DNA of 64,000 bases from Lojkania enalia (lineage: Eukaryota > Ascomycota > Dothideomycetes > Pleosporales): contig ML986584.1 in assembly GCA_010094045.1 (NCBI GenBank), forward strand, positions 310,001-374,000, given 5' to 3'. The translations under genes and the position numbers were made by a program. Below, in pieces: positions 25,615-39,078 of the stretch; within the stretch, counting starts at the first letter, position 1; every line of letters starts with the position of its first letter. The notes under the pieces were generated by a model that was given only the letters and a program-made list of their open reading frames with translations, was not told the origin of the DNA and did not search any database.

Positions 25615-26913
25615 ATGGACGACTCCAGATCGACCTCGACATCCTCGGGGAAGCGCAAGCGGTCGGGCCCGGCTTTCTACGCCGTCAGGGCGGGCCATAA
25701 GCCAGGCGTTTATTTGAATTGGGAAGACACGCAAAAGCAGGTTGCCGGCTTTAAAAATGCCTCCTGTGAGTACACCCCCCCTTGTGGCATGCTCTCTAAC
25801 ACGGACACAGGCAAAAAGTTCACATCGTACCCCGAGGCTGAAGCATACGTCAAAGGCGACGAGACTGTGAACACAAAGTCTTCCAAGCAAAAACATTACG
25901 CTGTACAGCAAGGCCGCGTACCGGGCGTGTACGATACGTGGGAGGAGGCAAAACAACAGGTCGACGGGTGGAAACCCGTAAAACACAAGAGCTTTGCGAC
26001 CCGGGCGGAGGCAGAGGCATTCGTTGCCGCTGGAAGCCGAGCCATCACCATCTCAACCTTCAATACTCCCATCAATGGGAAAGAAGAAGTCGACTCGGAG
26101 GCCTCCATGGCACTTGCACGAAAGGGGTGCAAGGTTGGAGAGAGCGCGGCGAAAAAGCAGAAGAAGAATAACGGGACCCCGTTAGCAGTTGTGATCAATG
26201 GCGATATGGAACCAGGCACTGGCCCGTTACCTCCAGATGCCGAAGATGGGATGGATCCCACGATCTTGTTTAACGCCGCTACTGGCTTTATAAATCACAA
26301 ATCTGAAGCGCAGCAGAATGCCAAGAAATTGCAGCCCACTGGCGAGTTCAGCGGACCAATACACGTATATACCGATGGTAGCTCTCTTGGAAATGGTAGC
26401 GTTGGTGCTGTTGCTGGGGTTGGCATCTATTTCGGTGCTAACGATCCAAGGTCGGCATTTTCTAGCACGAATCTTGCATGAAGGGGGCTCATCAGTGATA
26501 GGAACGTCTCCGAGCCTCTCGCCGGAGCCCGCCAAACAAACCAACGGGCCGAGTTGGATGCTATTCGGCGTGCTCTTGACATTGTTCCCATCGATAAAGC
26601 CGCCATCATATACACTGACTCCAACTATGCCATCAAATCTTGTACGGCGTGGCTGGGGAAATGGCTAGAGAATAATTGGAGGAACGCTGCCGGCAAACCT
26701 GTGGACAACCGCGACATTATTGAACCTACAGTCAACCGAATAGAAGAAAGGAAAAAAGTCGGGGCAACAACCGATTTTGTATGGGTGAAAGGTCATAACT
26801 ACAATGAGGGCAACATGGCGGCAGATGCTTTAGCCGTGAGTGCAGCAAGGGAAGCCCAGATCTCCTTCGCCATGGCAGTCAAGGAAACTAATGGTGCTTT
26901 AGAAGGGCTTTAG
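25615..26913 (+). CDS. RNH1: Ribonuclease H1 with two N-terminal hybrid-binding domains
   Basis: Cuts the RNA strand of RNA:DNA hybrids, in the nucleus and possibly mitochondria. Three exons, 25,615-25,765, 25,811-26,450 and 26,502-26,913, give 400 aa; introns are 45 bp (GTGAGT...CACAG) and 51 bp (GTCGGC...GATAG). Two copies of the RNase H1 N-terminal (viroplasmin-like) domain occur: FYAVRAGHKPGVYLNWED ... FTSYPEAEAYV, where the first intron falls, and HYAVQQGRVPGVYDTWEE ... FATRAEAEAFV. A basic, Lys-rich linker follows. The catalytic domain has all four acidic residues: YTDGSS, QRAELDAI, YTDSNYAI and AADALA. Two tandem N-terminal domains also occur in yeast Rnh1. The first intron is a multiple of three, so unspliced RNA would stay in frame there; the second is required to join the catalytic domain. 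Confidence 0.94.
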
Positions 26914-29900
26914 CAGAGCGTTAGAGGGCTAGAAGTGGGTAGTTTACATGGCTAATATTCGTATGACGTATGTCTCCTTGTGATGCTTTCGGATATGATG
27001 GATCTCGTTATGGCGTTTGGTAGGACATGGGTCATTGTCATGGTATGGGCGAGATTTTCTCATGCCTCTCTTATACCCCAGTTGAGAGCATCAACTAGCC
27101 AATTTTGTATTTCAAAATCACCCTCAGTTTTGACTATTTCTCTTACGCTGTGCGTCATCCCAAGGTTTATTTGGTTGTGTTTATATCATTCTCTATAATG
27201 GCTAATCTAATACTCACCGCCCAGAGACATGCAACCGATACTTATCCATTGTATGTTAGAAGTACTCTAGGAGTACAATGTGGCATTTAGGCTAGGTTTA
27301 GCAACGCCAATCCGTGGTTGCCATTTGATAATAGCAGCTTCAATATCCTCACAGATCTTCCAATAACACCAACACTAATACTCCCTTGATCCTGTGGGAC
27401 TTTGTAATGGCCCCGCAAGGGCCCCGTCCGAGACTACCATTCGCAATGTCGAATGAAGCGGTCACTCTTATTCGAGATCTCTTCCCAACTCTGGAACAAT
27501 AGTGCTGATCCGTCCCTCTCGTTTCCTCCCAAGCCATTGCAAAGTGCCAATACGACATTACAAGACAAGCCGTTACCTACACCAAGACCAACTTCTATAT
27601 TAGCCAAAGTCCTGAACAGCCCAATATTTGCCAAGAAACCCCCATCCGGAGGTCTATATGGCTTCTACTCCAACTCACTATAATAAACCTATTTTCTATT
27701 GCTGGCTTGAGATACATTTCAGCTTATAACTCGTAGAAATTGATACGTGTTCCATAGCGGGAAACCACGTGGAGAGAAACTCATCCGATGAATATACTGC
27801 TCCTGTGGGTTTCTATCTACAGGAATGCCATTACAAATGCGCTCCCATCAATCATCGATGCAGCCTTGCTATAAGGCTCTTGGACAGGACAAGCTCCTGA
27901 GCCAAGTCTACCCGAAGGCTTAGGCGCGAAGGGCATTCAACCTACGCACTACAATCATTTGTCGCTATACTAAAAACAATTGTATAAAATATTGGTCCCT
28001 TTCTTGTCAACAGTTAAATTACATTCGTCCGAAAGGGAATGGTGATTGTAGCTTGCTGATCGAACTGAGATACGTTGCCACTCAGTTCCTCCACATCCAA
28101 GAACTATTGGTTATCAGATGCGGGAAGAGGACATCCACATACCCGAGAGAAGCCCTGTGACTGCTAGCTGACGCTCCCGTAGAAATAGTAGGTCCCGAAA
28201 TACAGGAATCAGGCTTGCCCGTGCAAGAAAGCTACCCCTTACACGTCTAAATCCCCATATTCGGTAACAAGGCCATTGCAGCCGGAGTGGCTTAAGATTG
28301 GGAGCAAGCCCTAGTACGGAGTATAAGCCGAGGCCAAGGATTGATTCAAGCCACTGAGGCACTGGGTCACTATATCTGCACGTGCGGATCCTCTGCCGCG
28401 TTTTAGGGCCAAACTGAAATCACGGAGCACCAATCGACATATTGAAGGAAAGCCGAGCCGCGGTAAATGTACGGGAGACAAATTTCATGCAAGGGCATCT
28501 GCATATGTTGCCACTACTTGCCTGGGATCGACTCACGGCCCTCTGTTCTGACCCATTGAATACGAATTTCCGATGCATCACTTATCGGTTCCTGAAAATG
28601 CTGATCCATGAGAGCAGATAGGTATTACAGGAACACGAAACGCACGCTATTGATGAGACCAGGCGGTCGGTGTCTGCTCTGCCCCTATTGTATAACTTGA
28701 CGCTTAGCGAATATGGTAATGTTGAATTCCTTTTTGGACAAGAATCCCTGAACGGCCCACCTTGTCTAGACTAATATCTCCAAGGAATTTGGAGATGGAA
28801 GTTATCGCGAGGTTCGGTTCTTGGACGATCAATCGTGCAGTTCTTGTCTCCACGGTATTTATTCCGTAAGACCTCTAGATGACAAGTTGCGGCTACCTCT
28901 AGTTTTCAACGACCATTTTCTTCTCGTAGATCTTTGCCTGTAAACTATAGCTAGGGACTGACGTATCTAATCCTTCGGAACGAGTCTTGCGCTATGGATC
29001 TCTTGGATCGATACATCCCGTAATATCGCCAAGGCCCGTAGTTCCGCCAAGATTTCATTCTCTTAATAGTTTCCACATCCCGCTCAAAGGCTTTGCCAAG
29101 TCGGCCGGAACCCAAGGGACGAATTCCAGGCAACTAGTATCGGCCCTTCACTTAGATTGGGGATCCCGGCTCGTTCGGACAGCTACATTTTTAGATCGTT
29201 TGCTCATTTAAAGTTTCAGGTTCTATGCAGCATGCCGCTCCTTAGGAGAAGGGGCATCTACTTTCCAAACTGACTGCGATTTCAAATGCTTCACTACGGT
29301 GTGCTAAAGCTCTTTGGATCAATGGCTATAGAATTCGCACACAAAAAAAGAATTCTCAATAGTGAATATCTTTTCATCTTCCAGTATACTTCTGAGCCCC
29401 TCAGCCGTATCTCTACTAGATTCTAGGTTACTAGCCTTCCTAGTATCTATATGTAGGAGGCCTGAATCTTAAAGATGGTATTGGAATGTGTCCTAAAGGG
29501 ACCGAGCGGAGCCTAGAGGCAAAATGTGGCCGCCACGCCATCGCCGTGATTCCCACTAGTGAATCCCAACCACTCCCGCCCTTACGGCTGCCGCCATTTG
29601 ATGCCACAGACTTCCTATCAATTACTGAGTCTGACACCTCACATAGTCCTAGTGCAGGTCCCCTTCAGATGTTTCAGAGGTGCATGCATTTCTGTTCCTC
29701 CGGCTCACTGTTCGTTGCTTGTGAAGTACTTAGGGTGATTTATCAATTACTCTTTAGAGAAAAATTAGGTCCATGGATAGTGTTCACGGGATTAACCAAT
29801 GCTACTCATTGGCGCATCTACTTTCTGCACCCTTTGGTGCCTGCCAAGTCATACACGGGTGGTCGCCCAACCCGTATTCTCGGCGTGGAGTTCCATCGGC

Positions 29901-30925
29901 CTACATGGGGGCTTGAATAGCTTCCTCAGCATCTGTGTTCTTGGAAGGCTTTTTCTTAGTTTATATGTGTGAAATATTCCCGCTAACATTCTAATCCTAG
30001 AGGCCTTCGATTCACGCCCGCAAGATGTTCCTTTTTGACTCCAATTCGAGTTCGGGTTGTATCTGAGTGAAATCAGGTTCTCAAGGAATTTGTATCTTAG
30101 AAAATAAATCTCGATTTACCGGCAGCAAGTATTCAGCGGGTTTTCTTCTCTTCACTTGTAGAATTTTTATTACTACGGTGCTACTATATATGATCATCGA
30201 TTACTACCCTATTTTTGGACGAAAAGGATATGTGCGTGGCGTATTGGCTGCTCCTTTGGCCTTGATCAATTACGGCCAAAGGTGGTCATTCCGCCCTTCA
30301 AGTCCTATGCCACCTCTGAAACTTCGCTTACGGCTAAGGAGGGTAAATGACGGGAAGTCTGACCATGCATCGCTCTCGACTGAGTGGATTGAATGACACG
30401 GGCTCCAATATTGACGCCTTAGTGGAATAATACATGTTCTGTCTACACGGAACTAAGCCAGCAGTGCACGTACAACTAACAGATCCGGCATGATAGGAGC
30501 GGAAAATCGGCTGGGAGGGTGGTTGGGCGGCATTTGTGCTTGGATAGATGAAAAGCAATTGGGTATAATGAATGACGCGAGCCATAACGCCACTTAGGAA
30601 ATCCTAGACGCCTTTGTAGAGCCGATATCCAGAAGTCCCAGTGGATACGAACCGCGAACGCCGAATCAATAGTCTCATGCAACGCGATGAAAGAATTTGG
30701 TAGGACAAATGATTCGATAAAGACTTTCTGGGACACGAATCTCAAGAAATGGCCTCCGAGGATTCATGGCTCCTTGGTATATAAATACGGGTGGACTTAG
30801 AGTGAGTACATAATTGACAACGGCGCTGTTGCAACTTGTCTACCATTAGTTTTTTTTTTTTTGTTCTTCCTATCATTCTTCACCCCATTTATCTCTATCT
30901 TTATCCACTCGTAATTTTGCCCACT
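26914..30925. other. 4-kb stretch without a recognisable gene
   Basis: Composition is near-normal, unlike the RIP block, but no open frame longer than 144 codons occurs and none resembles a known protein. The longest, 29,486-29,920 (+), has no recognisable motif. Splice-joined coding blocks, which stand out elsewhere in this window, were not found. The last 150 bp hold the promoter of the multicopper oxidase. I cannot say what the rest is; a decayed insertion is one possibility. Confidence 0.6.
30778..30787 (+). promoter_or_regulatory. TATA box of the multicopper oxidase gene
   Basis: TATATAAATA lies 139 bp upstream of the chosen ATG at 30,926, followed by a pyrimidine-rich leader with a long T run at about 30,849-30,860. 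Assignment rests on sequence match and distance only. Confidence 0.55.
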
Positions 30926-32966
30926 ATGCTGTGGACTTGTACAACAGCAACCCTTTGGCTCTCTGTTCTATCCCTCTGTCTTGGCCAAAGGTCATCCAAG
31001 TATTTTGATGACATTCCGCCTGAGGAAGTAGCTTCCTTGGCTGCAATCATTGAAGAGGGACCTGAGGATATTCAGAACGCTACTCATCGACTAGTACGAC
31101 GAAATGATGAAAGCCCTACGTATACTCGGATATATCAGAATCCCCTCCCAATTCCCCCAGTGAAGCAGCCGAAACAGTGAGTCCACTACTCCTAATCCTC
31201 CTGCCTAGGTGCCCAAACCAGCGTCTACTCGCCCTATGCACGTTCTCTACTAGGAGCTAACAGATTCAAGAATCATTACTAATCCTGTCACTGGACAAAA
31301 CATCCAGTACTATGAAATCGAAATCAAGTCATTCATTCAGCAAGTCTACCCTAACAAGCCTGCCACTAGTTTGGTCGGCTACGACGGAATATCTCCCGGT
31401 CCTACATTCATTATCCCTCGAGGAACTGAGAGTGTTGTTCGTTTCATAAACAACGCCGAACAGGCAAGCTCGATTCATTTGCATGGGTCTCCCTCCCGCG
31501 CGCCGTTCGATGGGTGGGCTGAGGACGTTACCAGTCCGGGCCAATACAAGGACTACTACTATCCCAACTATGAGTCAGCCCGATTACTTTGGTATCACGA
31601 TCATGCTATTCATATCGTGAGTTTCTACACATTTTTGACGTTAGCTCATGCTAACCTGAATTAGACGGCTGAGAATGCCTATTTTGGCCAAGCTGGCGCA
31701 TATATTATCACGGATCCTGCGGAAGACGCTCTTGGTCTTCCATCTGGCTATGGACAATTCGACATTCCTTTGATACTCTCTTCAAAGTTCTACAACGAGA
31801 ACGCCCAGCTCACAGGCGTCGTCGGCGAAGACACGAACCTCTGGGGGGACATAATTCACGTCAATGGTCAACCATGGCCTTTTCTTAATGTACAACCGCG
31901 CAAATATCGATTCCGTTTCCTGAACTCTGCTGTATCGCGAAACTTTGGTCTTTACTTTGTCAAGACAACGGCAACGAACACGAAGCTCCCTTTCAAGGTC
32001 ATCGCATCAGATTCTGGCCTTCTCACAGGCCCGGTCACAACACCACAACTTATTGTCGCCGTCGCAGAGCGTTACGAAATTGTCTTCGACTTCTCCGCCT
32101 ATGCTGGCCAGCAAATCGAACTTCGCAACCTGGATGACGGCGCCGGAATCGGCACAGATGAGGACTTCGACGACACGGACAAAGTCATGAAGTTCGTCGT
32201 TAGCAACACACCCGTCACTGACCCATCGACTGTGCCTTCTATCCTCCGTCAAGTCCCCTTCCCACCATCCACCAACGGCATCGATCATCACTTCCGCTTC
32301 CACCGCTCAAACAGCGAGTGGCTTATCAACAACGTTGGCTTCTCCGACGCGAATAACCGCATCCTGGCGAACGTGCCCCGCGGCACGGTCGAGATCTGGG
32401 AACTAGAGAATGGCTCCGGCGGTTGGACACACCCGATTCACGTCCACCTTGTCGACTTCCGCGTTCTGGCGCGCTGGGATAGCGAGAACGGGCGCGCCGT
32501 CGAACCCTACGAAGCCGCGGGCCTCAAAGACGTTGTTTGGCTCGCAAAAGGCGAGTCCGCGCTCGTGGAAGCGCATTATACGCCCTGGAATGGCGTCTAC
32601 ATGTTCCACTGCCACAATCTCATCCACGAGGACCAAGATATGATGGGCGCATTTAATGTCACAAATCTACCAAATCTCGGATATGCAGAGGAGACAGATT
32701 TTGGGGATCCAATGGATCCGCGCTGGAGGGCGAGGTCGTATAATATCGCCGACTTTGTGGGTCGCATGGGCCCGTTCGAGGAGGCGGCCATTATTGCACG
32801 TGTCCAGGAGTTGGCGGAACAGCAGCCGTATAGTGAGAGGGCGCAGGTTGAGGAGGCGCTTGATAAGGCGCTGGGGGGTAACGTCGGGAGTAAGAAGAAG
32901 CGGGAGTTTGAGGAATATAAGGAGAGTGCTGATGAAGGGCCGATTCCGAGGTATAGACGCTTCTAG
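30926..32966 (+). CDS. Secreted multicopper oxidase (laccase/bilirubin-oxidase type)
   Basis: Couples one-electron oxidation of phenols, pyrroles or metals to reduction of oxygen to water, probably outside the cell. Three exons, 30,926-31,176, 31,271-31,616 and 31,665-32,966, give 632 aa (introns 94 and 48 bp). The ATG at 30,926 opens a signal peptide (hydrophobic to about residue 24, ending near SLCLGQ). All four copper-binding segments are present: HLHG (about 152), WYHDH (about 190), HPIHVHL (about 454) and HCHNLIHED (about 513). The text around them (PLPIPPVKQPKQIITNPVTG, HEDQDMM) resembles fungal bilirubin-oxidase-like enzymes more than plant-type laccases. The tail is Lys/Arg/Glu-rich. 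Which substrate it uses cannot be read from sequence. It lies 0.6 kb upstream of the regulator of the tyrosine-related group. Confidence 0.93.
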
Positions 32967-33586
32967 GTGAGGGGTGTTTGTGCGGTTCGGATGGTAGCAT
33001 TAATTTTCTTTCGTTTATATTCCCGTTTCGAAGTCGTTCATGCTCCTTGTGGTTTGATTTGGTTTGACTTGAGCTCTGAGCTACACATATATATTCCTTT
33101 GTTTTTATCAATAGGGATATGCGTTTTTGATTTAATGTTTTTTCTTTATAATACTGAACGGTGCTACGGTAGTGACTCCAGTACGGTAACTGAGATACTG
33201 ACGAAAGTCCGCCATAGAAAGCTTGTCTTTTGTCATGACCGGGGATGGAATAACTTGCTGGAAGATAATACCAGCACAAAGGAACAAGATATCTACTTCC
33301 TAAAGCCATCTATTTAGGTAGCCTTGGAGGCTAGATGGTTCCCCGTGCCATGTTCGGTAGTAGCCGGATATCGGTGATAAGGCAAGTGCGCCTCGCTTAG
33401 AGTGCCTCGTAGTTTAATTAGGTCTGTCTACGCCCGCCCAGTGCTAGTTCCTCTCCTTAGGCCTGTCTAATTTGTTACAATAGCTTCTCCGGCTATTCGC
33501 GGCGAAATCGGCCCACAGATTTCTGACTCCTTCACTGTCCTGCGTTATCCTCTGCGAAACCCTCGCAGTCTCTTATCGCCTCAATC
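32967..33586. other. Intergenic between the oxidase and the regulator gene
   Basis: Tandem + strand genes flank 620 bp that must hold the oxidase 3' end and the regulator promoter. The open frames in it are short and unrecognised. Confidence 0.5.
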
Positions 33587-36105
33587 ATGCCAGCAGCAGA
33601 CGATCAACCGACATTAGGAACTGCTCAAGAACCCCTTTCAAGCAATGCCCGGAAAAGAACACACCCTGAGGATTTTAAGCGGGCTTACAAAGCCTGCATC
33701 AATTGCCGCCAGAGAAAGGCAAAATGCATCCTTAGTACTGGCCCGGAGGGGGGGGAATTGAAGCCTCCGTGCCAAAGATGTCGGAGGGAGATGAGAGAGT
33801 GTGTCTTTAGATCAGAGAGATCTTGGGTCAAGAGACGTAAACCGGGCGAAAGCTCTTGTGCTACCGAACATGGGGACCAACCTACAGCTACCAATAATGG
33901 GTCCGGTTTTTCGGGCCAAATCCAGTCAACCCAGCCTGTGATCAGTGGTTCCCAGAAGGCCTCAATTCACAGGTCATCGATATCAGCGCATACGGTGACT
34001 CCCGCTGATACTCCACATGGCGTGGATAGATCAGATCACGAAAGTATATTGTCCCCCCCAGCCAGGCTGCGTCGAATATCCACATCCCAGCCCGATCTAC
34101 AAAACTCTGTCATGAGGACTGTAGTATCCAGCGGCAGCGATGCTCTCAACCTCCTCTTCGAGGCTGCTCATCATCGAGATGCCATTGACGCTCAAGACAA
34201 CGTCACTAGTGCTTCTCAACCCTACGAAACTCCACAATCTGGGCCATCCATCCCAAATCCGTCGTCACCGTTTACCTTCAGGGCACAGCCTGTTCAGATG
34301 TCACAGCCTTCCCCGGAAACCTTAAAGATCTGGACGTCATGTCGATTTGTACAAATGGGGTGGTTCTCGGCCCATGAGGCTATTACTTACGTTGACTTGT
34401 TCTTCAAGAACTGTTCTCCGCTATCGCCTATTCTATCCGATTTCTACGCTAATCATGCCAACCATTTCTCACTAATTGCCCTTGATCCTTTCTTGTGCGT
34501 CACTATACTAATGGTCTCTTCGCGATATAATGTCCTCCCAGGAGTAGGAGGCGCATCTCGCGGCTACTTTGTGCATGATCGATTGTGGGAGCAATGCCAG
34601 AGATTCATCATGAAGCTCATGTTGGGTCAAGTAAAACCATCAAAGGCACAGACTAGGACCATTGGATCGATTGAAGCTCTATTGCTACTGTCAGAATGGC
34701 ATCCCCGCGCCTTGCACTTCCCCACCGCAAGTGATGGCTGGGATTGTGAATTGATGATTGGAGTTAATAATCACACAACTGAGGGATCCAAACTCCTCGA
34801 GGGAGACTCGACATCAAGTCGTTGGCTCGAAGATGTCATCGAACCTGCGAAACGGTCTGATCGTATGTCGTGGATGCTGATGGGGTGCGCGCTGTCTTTG
34901 GCGCAAGAATTAGGTTTGTTTGAGGATAATAGTAATGTTGAGAAGGACCAGATATCGTATCCGAAGTTCTCGACTGAATATCTCGTCTTGCGCCGGATAA
35001 GAGCCCGAAAGTTGCTGTATGTCTTCATTGAGCAACTATCATGGCGTTTGGGATGCACCTCGATGATCCCACAGAGCCTGAATCATGCGCTCATGGAGAA
35101 GATCCCCGTGGACTCAGTGACTGGTGCAGTGGAACAATGGCAGTCGTTCATGAGCGCCTGGGTAGAGCTCACAAAATTGGCAAGATCGGTTTCTGATACA
35201 GTGTACCCTTCAGCATCATTTACGCGTAATCTCCTACGCACTGGGCGGTATATCGGACTCCTTGAACACTTCCAGCCACTGTTAACAACGTGGAGAAGAA
35301 AATATCTTGACCCGTACAGTAAGTAAGCATATAATAATTCGCGAGATTGGGAAACATTAACGTGTCAGAGCTTGAGGCTGGCTTACACGATATGCTCTCA
35401 ATTGAGTATCAATATGTAAGAATATACACGAACTCATTAGGCATGCAAGCTGTTGTTGAACGCACCCTCGCCGAAACCGATTCAGACGGCCCACAAGAAA
35501 ACATCCTCTCCATGACGGTAGAACCACGTGATTACGAGTTCATCCAGGAAGTTGTCGACGGTTCCTGCCAAATCCTTTCCAAGGTGTCTCAACTGGCCGA
35601 ATCCGGCGCCTTGCGATACTCGCCGGTGCGAATCTTCCTACGAATTACCACGTCATCTATCTACCTTATCAAAGGCCTAAGTCTTGGAAGCCGGAACGCC
35701 AAGCTGCAGTCCTGTCTTGATATCCTCGATCGTGCTATTACCGGTATGCGCAGTAGCACTCTCGATGATATGCACCTCGCCTCCCGCTATGCAACCCTCC
35801 TCGATACGCACGTTAGTCGGTTGCGCGATAGTTTCATCGTCACATCACGGCCTCCTCGGCTACCAGACCATGGGACTTCATTTGACAAGGGTGCTACCTC
35901 TGGTATGGACTTTCTGAATAATCATAATGCCGTTGGCTCGGGTATTGCGGCATTAGCGGGAGATGTGAGTAGTTTGATGCCGGATGATGACTGGCTGACA
36001 CTTCCTTTTGATCCCAGTATGGCGCCATTTGGGTTGGATAGTCAGCAGAATTTTCAGGGGTTTGACGATGGGAATTTGGATTTCATATGGAATTTGCCCA
36101 TGTAG
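33587..36105 (+). CDS. Zn2Cys6 transcription factor with long cysteine loop (Aro80/HmgR-like)
   Basis: A nuclear DNA-binding regulator. Two exons, 33,587-35,318 and 35,369-36,105, joined by a 50-bp intron (GTAAGT...GTCAG), give 822 aa. Six cysteines at residues 37, 40, 47, 62, 65 and 72 fit C-X2-C-X6-C-X14-C-X2-C-X6-C; the 14-residue middle loop is much longer than the usual 5-9. A basic run (ERSWVKRRKPGE) follows, then a Ser/Pro-rich stretch, then a fungal-specific TF middle region (about 250-600, including YVDLFFKNCSPLSPIL and LALSLAQELGL-like ALSLAQELGLF). The C-terminus is acidic and Phe/Asp rich. The YKACxxCRxRKxKC opening with a long loop recalls yeast Aro80, which controls aromatic amino acid breakdown. 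It is convergent with the 4-hydroxyphenylpyruvate dioxygenase gene 256 bp away, so a role in tyrosine catabolism is a reasonable inference, not shown. Confidence 0.86.
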
Positions 36106-36361
36106 GTTAGTTATGGTCTACGTTTGTCATGTAGGGTTTGATCACAGGGGTACGCCCTTACGATGATACTCGATGGAATGGGATGAGAATGGACGGTGGG
36201 TATGACGGTGGGGTGATAGAATGTATGAATAACAGGTAAAATGCTAATACATCATAATAAGAGAACGATAATGGACGCTTATGCACGGCTCTTATCTACG
36301 CTCTAGCATGGAATCCATTCAACATTTCTACCCTTTAAAAGGCACACCCACACATCCCGCA

Positions 36362-37642
<1,281 letters not shown>

Positions 37643-38364
37643 TCTGATTTTGAAAACTAAATTGCAATGATGTTTTGATGTATAAGTAGTAGGGTATTGG
37701 GATCCGAAGTCAGTTCGTATCCTTGCAGAAGTATGTGTGTAAATGAACAAATACGCCGTAGTATATGTGGCAAAGTGAGGAAGTGTTGACTCGAGCAGAG
37801 AAACGGAATGCGTGAGTGGTAGAGTCACTCCCCATCTTATCCCGATATGCTCATTTTGCACCCTTTCTCAACTATTTCCATCTTCCGTGTGACGAGCGTC
37901 ATCCAGACCATCGTCTTAAGCCGAGCCATAGTGTTCCTGAAGAGGCCGCTTGAGGATGTGGCATGGGACTATTCTGATTGGTTGCGTATTGCTTGGATGT
38001 GTGGCTTGAAAGGCCAGATGCGGATGGAGGTGGAATTTGTGGGAGGAAATGTGGCGGTGCGTGCAACAACATCCGTGGGAAGCCGAGCAGTAGAACTCAG
38101 AACGGATGTTTGACATGTCGATCGCGGACAGCTCCTAGGAAGCGGATATTAGCACTAGGAGTTATGGATAGAACAGGATTAGTGATGGAATGGGTTTGTT
38201 GAGAGTGGGCATCCTGCGGTAATCGCGGGCTTTGCTGAATTCCTATGCTCCATACACGCCCTACGCCCTACTGTCTACATCTATACTTACCACTCGTCTA
38301 CTCTTTCTTGACCTCATAAGCTCCTAAAGAACGTCGACGAACGATTGCCATCACAACTGCAAAA
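37643..38364. promoter_or_regulatory. Divergent promoter of the dioxygenase and TTC36-like genes
   Basis: The only sequence between two divergent start codons (37,642 - and 38,365 +), so both promoters lie here. One CCG-N7-CCG direct repeat occurs at 38,073-38,085, the spacing recognised by yeast Aro80. A single such site in 722 bp is not rare by chance. Confidence 0.6.
38073..38085. promoter_or_regulatory. Possible Aro80-type site, CCG-N7-CCG
   Basis: CCG at 38,073-38,075 and again at 38,083-38,085 with exactly seven bases between. This is the half-site spacing known for yeast Aro80. It sits in the shared promoter of the dioxygenase and TPR genes, 280 bp from the TPR start codon. About one in three random stretches this long would show one. 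Confidence 0.3.
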
Positions 38365-39078
38365 ATGACCATCTCCGCAAATCCTGACCTCTCATCTAAC
38401 GATAAAAGAACCCTCAACGCCCTTTTCGACCCCGAAACCCTTCCTTCCTCCGTCGCAAAATTAAAAGACGCGGCCGTAATCTCCCAATCCCTCCCACTCC
38501 ATCCAGCAATACCCGCTGATCAAATGTCGGCTCTCGAAGCCAAGCAAAACGATCTAGTCCACCGCGTATCATCTACACCTGATATTACTGTCATCGACGA
38601 AGCAATGGAAGAAATGGACGCTATGATAACAACATGGCCAAAATACCCCAGCGCACACCTCAACCGCGCCATGCTTCTCCGTCTTAGACTCGAAACCTAC
38701 CACAACGGCAAAATCTTTGACTCTGATCCGAAGCAAATAGAAGCCCTATTCACCTCACTTTCGCGTTCCATTCATCTCTCCTCGCCGTCATCCCCCACTC
38801 TCCCCGTCTCCAGATACCAGGCCCGAATTCTACGGACGGCGTACTCACACCGAGCTTATCTTTATTTAAAAGCTAGTGAGGTGGGTACCATGCTTAATGG
38901 GAAGGGGAAGGGCGAGCTAGAGGAGCTGGCGAGCGGGGATTTTGCGGCAGCGGCGAGGTTTGGGGATGAGGTAGCGAGGGAGATGAGCGTTAGAACGAAT
39001 CCCTATGCGAAGATGTGTGGTGCTATTGTGAGGGATGCTTTGAGGCAAGAGAGAGAGAGGGCGGAGAAATATGATTAA
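38365..39078 (+). CDS. TTC36-like tetratricopeptide repeat protein
   Basis: A single-exon gene of 237 aa. The C-terminal two thirds hold TPR-like helices: YPSAHLNRAMLLRL, ILRTAYSHRAYLYLKAS and a terminal helix ending RTNPYAKMCGAIVRDALRQ. The NPYAxxC signature before the final helix and the overall order match animal TTC36 (about 190 aa); this protein has a longer N-terminus and a longer loop around SSPSSPTLP. Mouse TTC36 has been reported to bind 4-hydroxyphenylpyruvate dioxygenase and protect it from degradation. Here the gene shares a promoter with that enzyme, which supports a conserved partnership; this is inference. In Aspergillus fumigatus a gene called hmgX is described in the tyrosine cluster beside hppD and hmgR; whether this is its counterpart I cannot check. 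Confidence 0.82.
   Translation: MTISANPDLSSNDKRTLNALFDPETLPSSVAKLKDAAVISQSLPLHPAIPADQMSALEAKQNDLVHRVSSTPDITVIDEAMEEMDAMITTWPKYPSAHLNRAMLLRLRLETYHNGKIFDSDPKQIEALFTSLSRSIHLSSPSSPTLPVSRYQARILRTAYSHRAYLYLKASEVGTMLNGKGKGELEELASGDFAAAARFGDEVAREMSVRTNPYAKMCGAIVRDALRQERERAEKYD

Noticed and set aside
29486..29920. 144-codon + strand frame in the gene-free stretch
   Set aside because: No motif, no splice partners and no resemblance to known proteins; best treated as chance.
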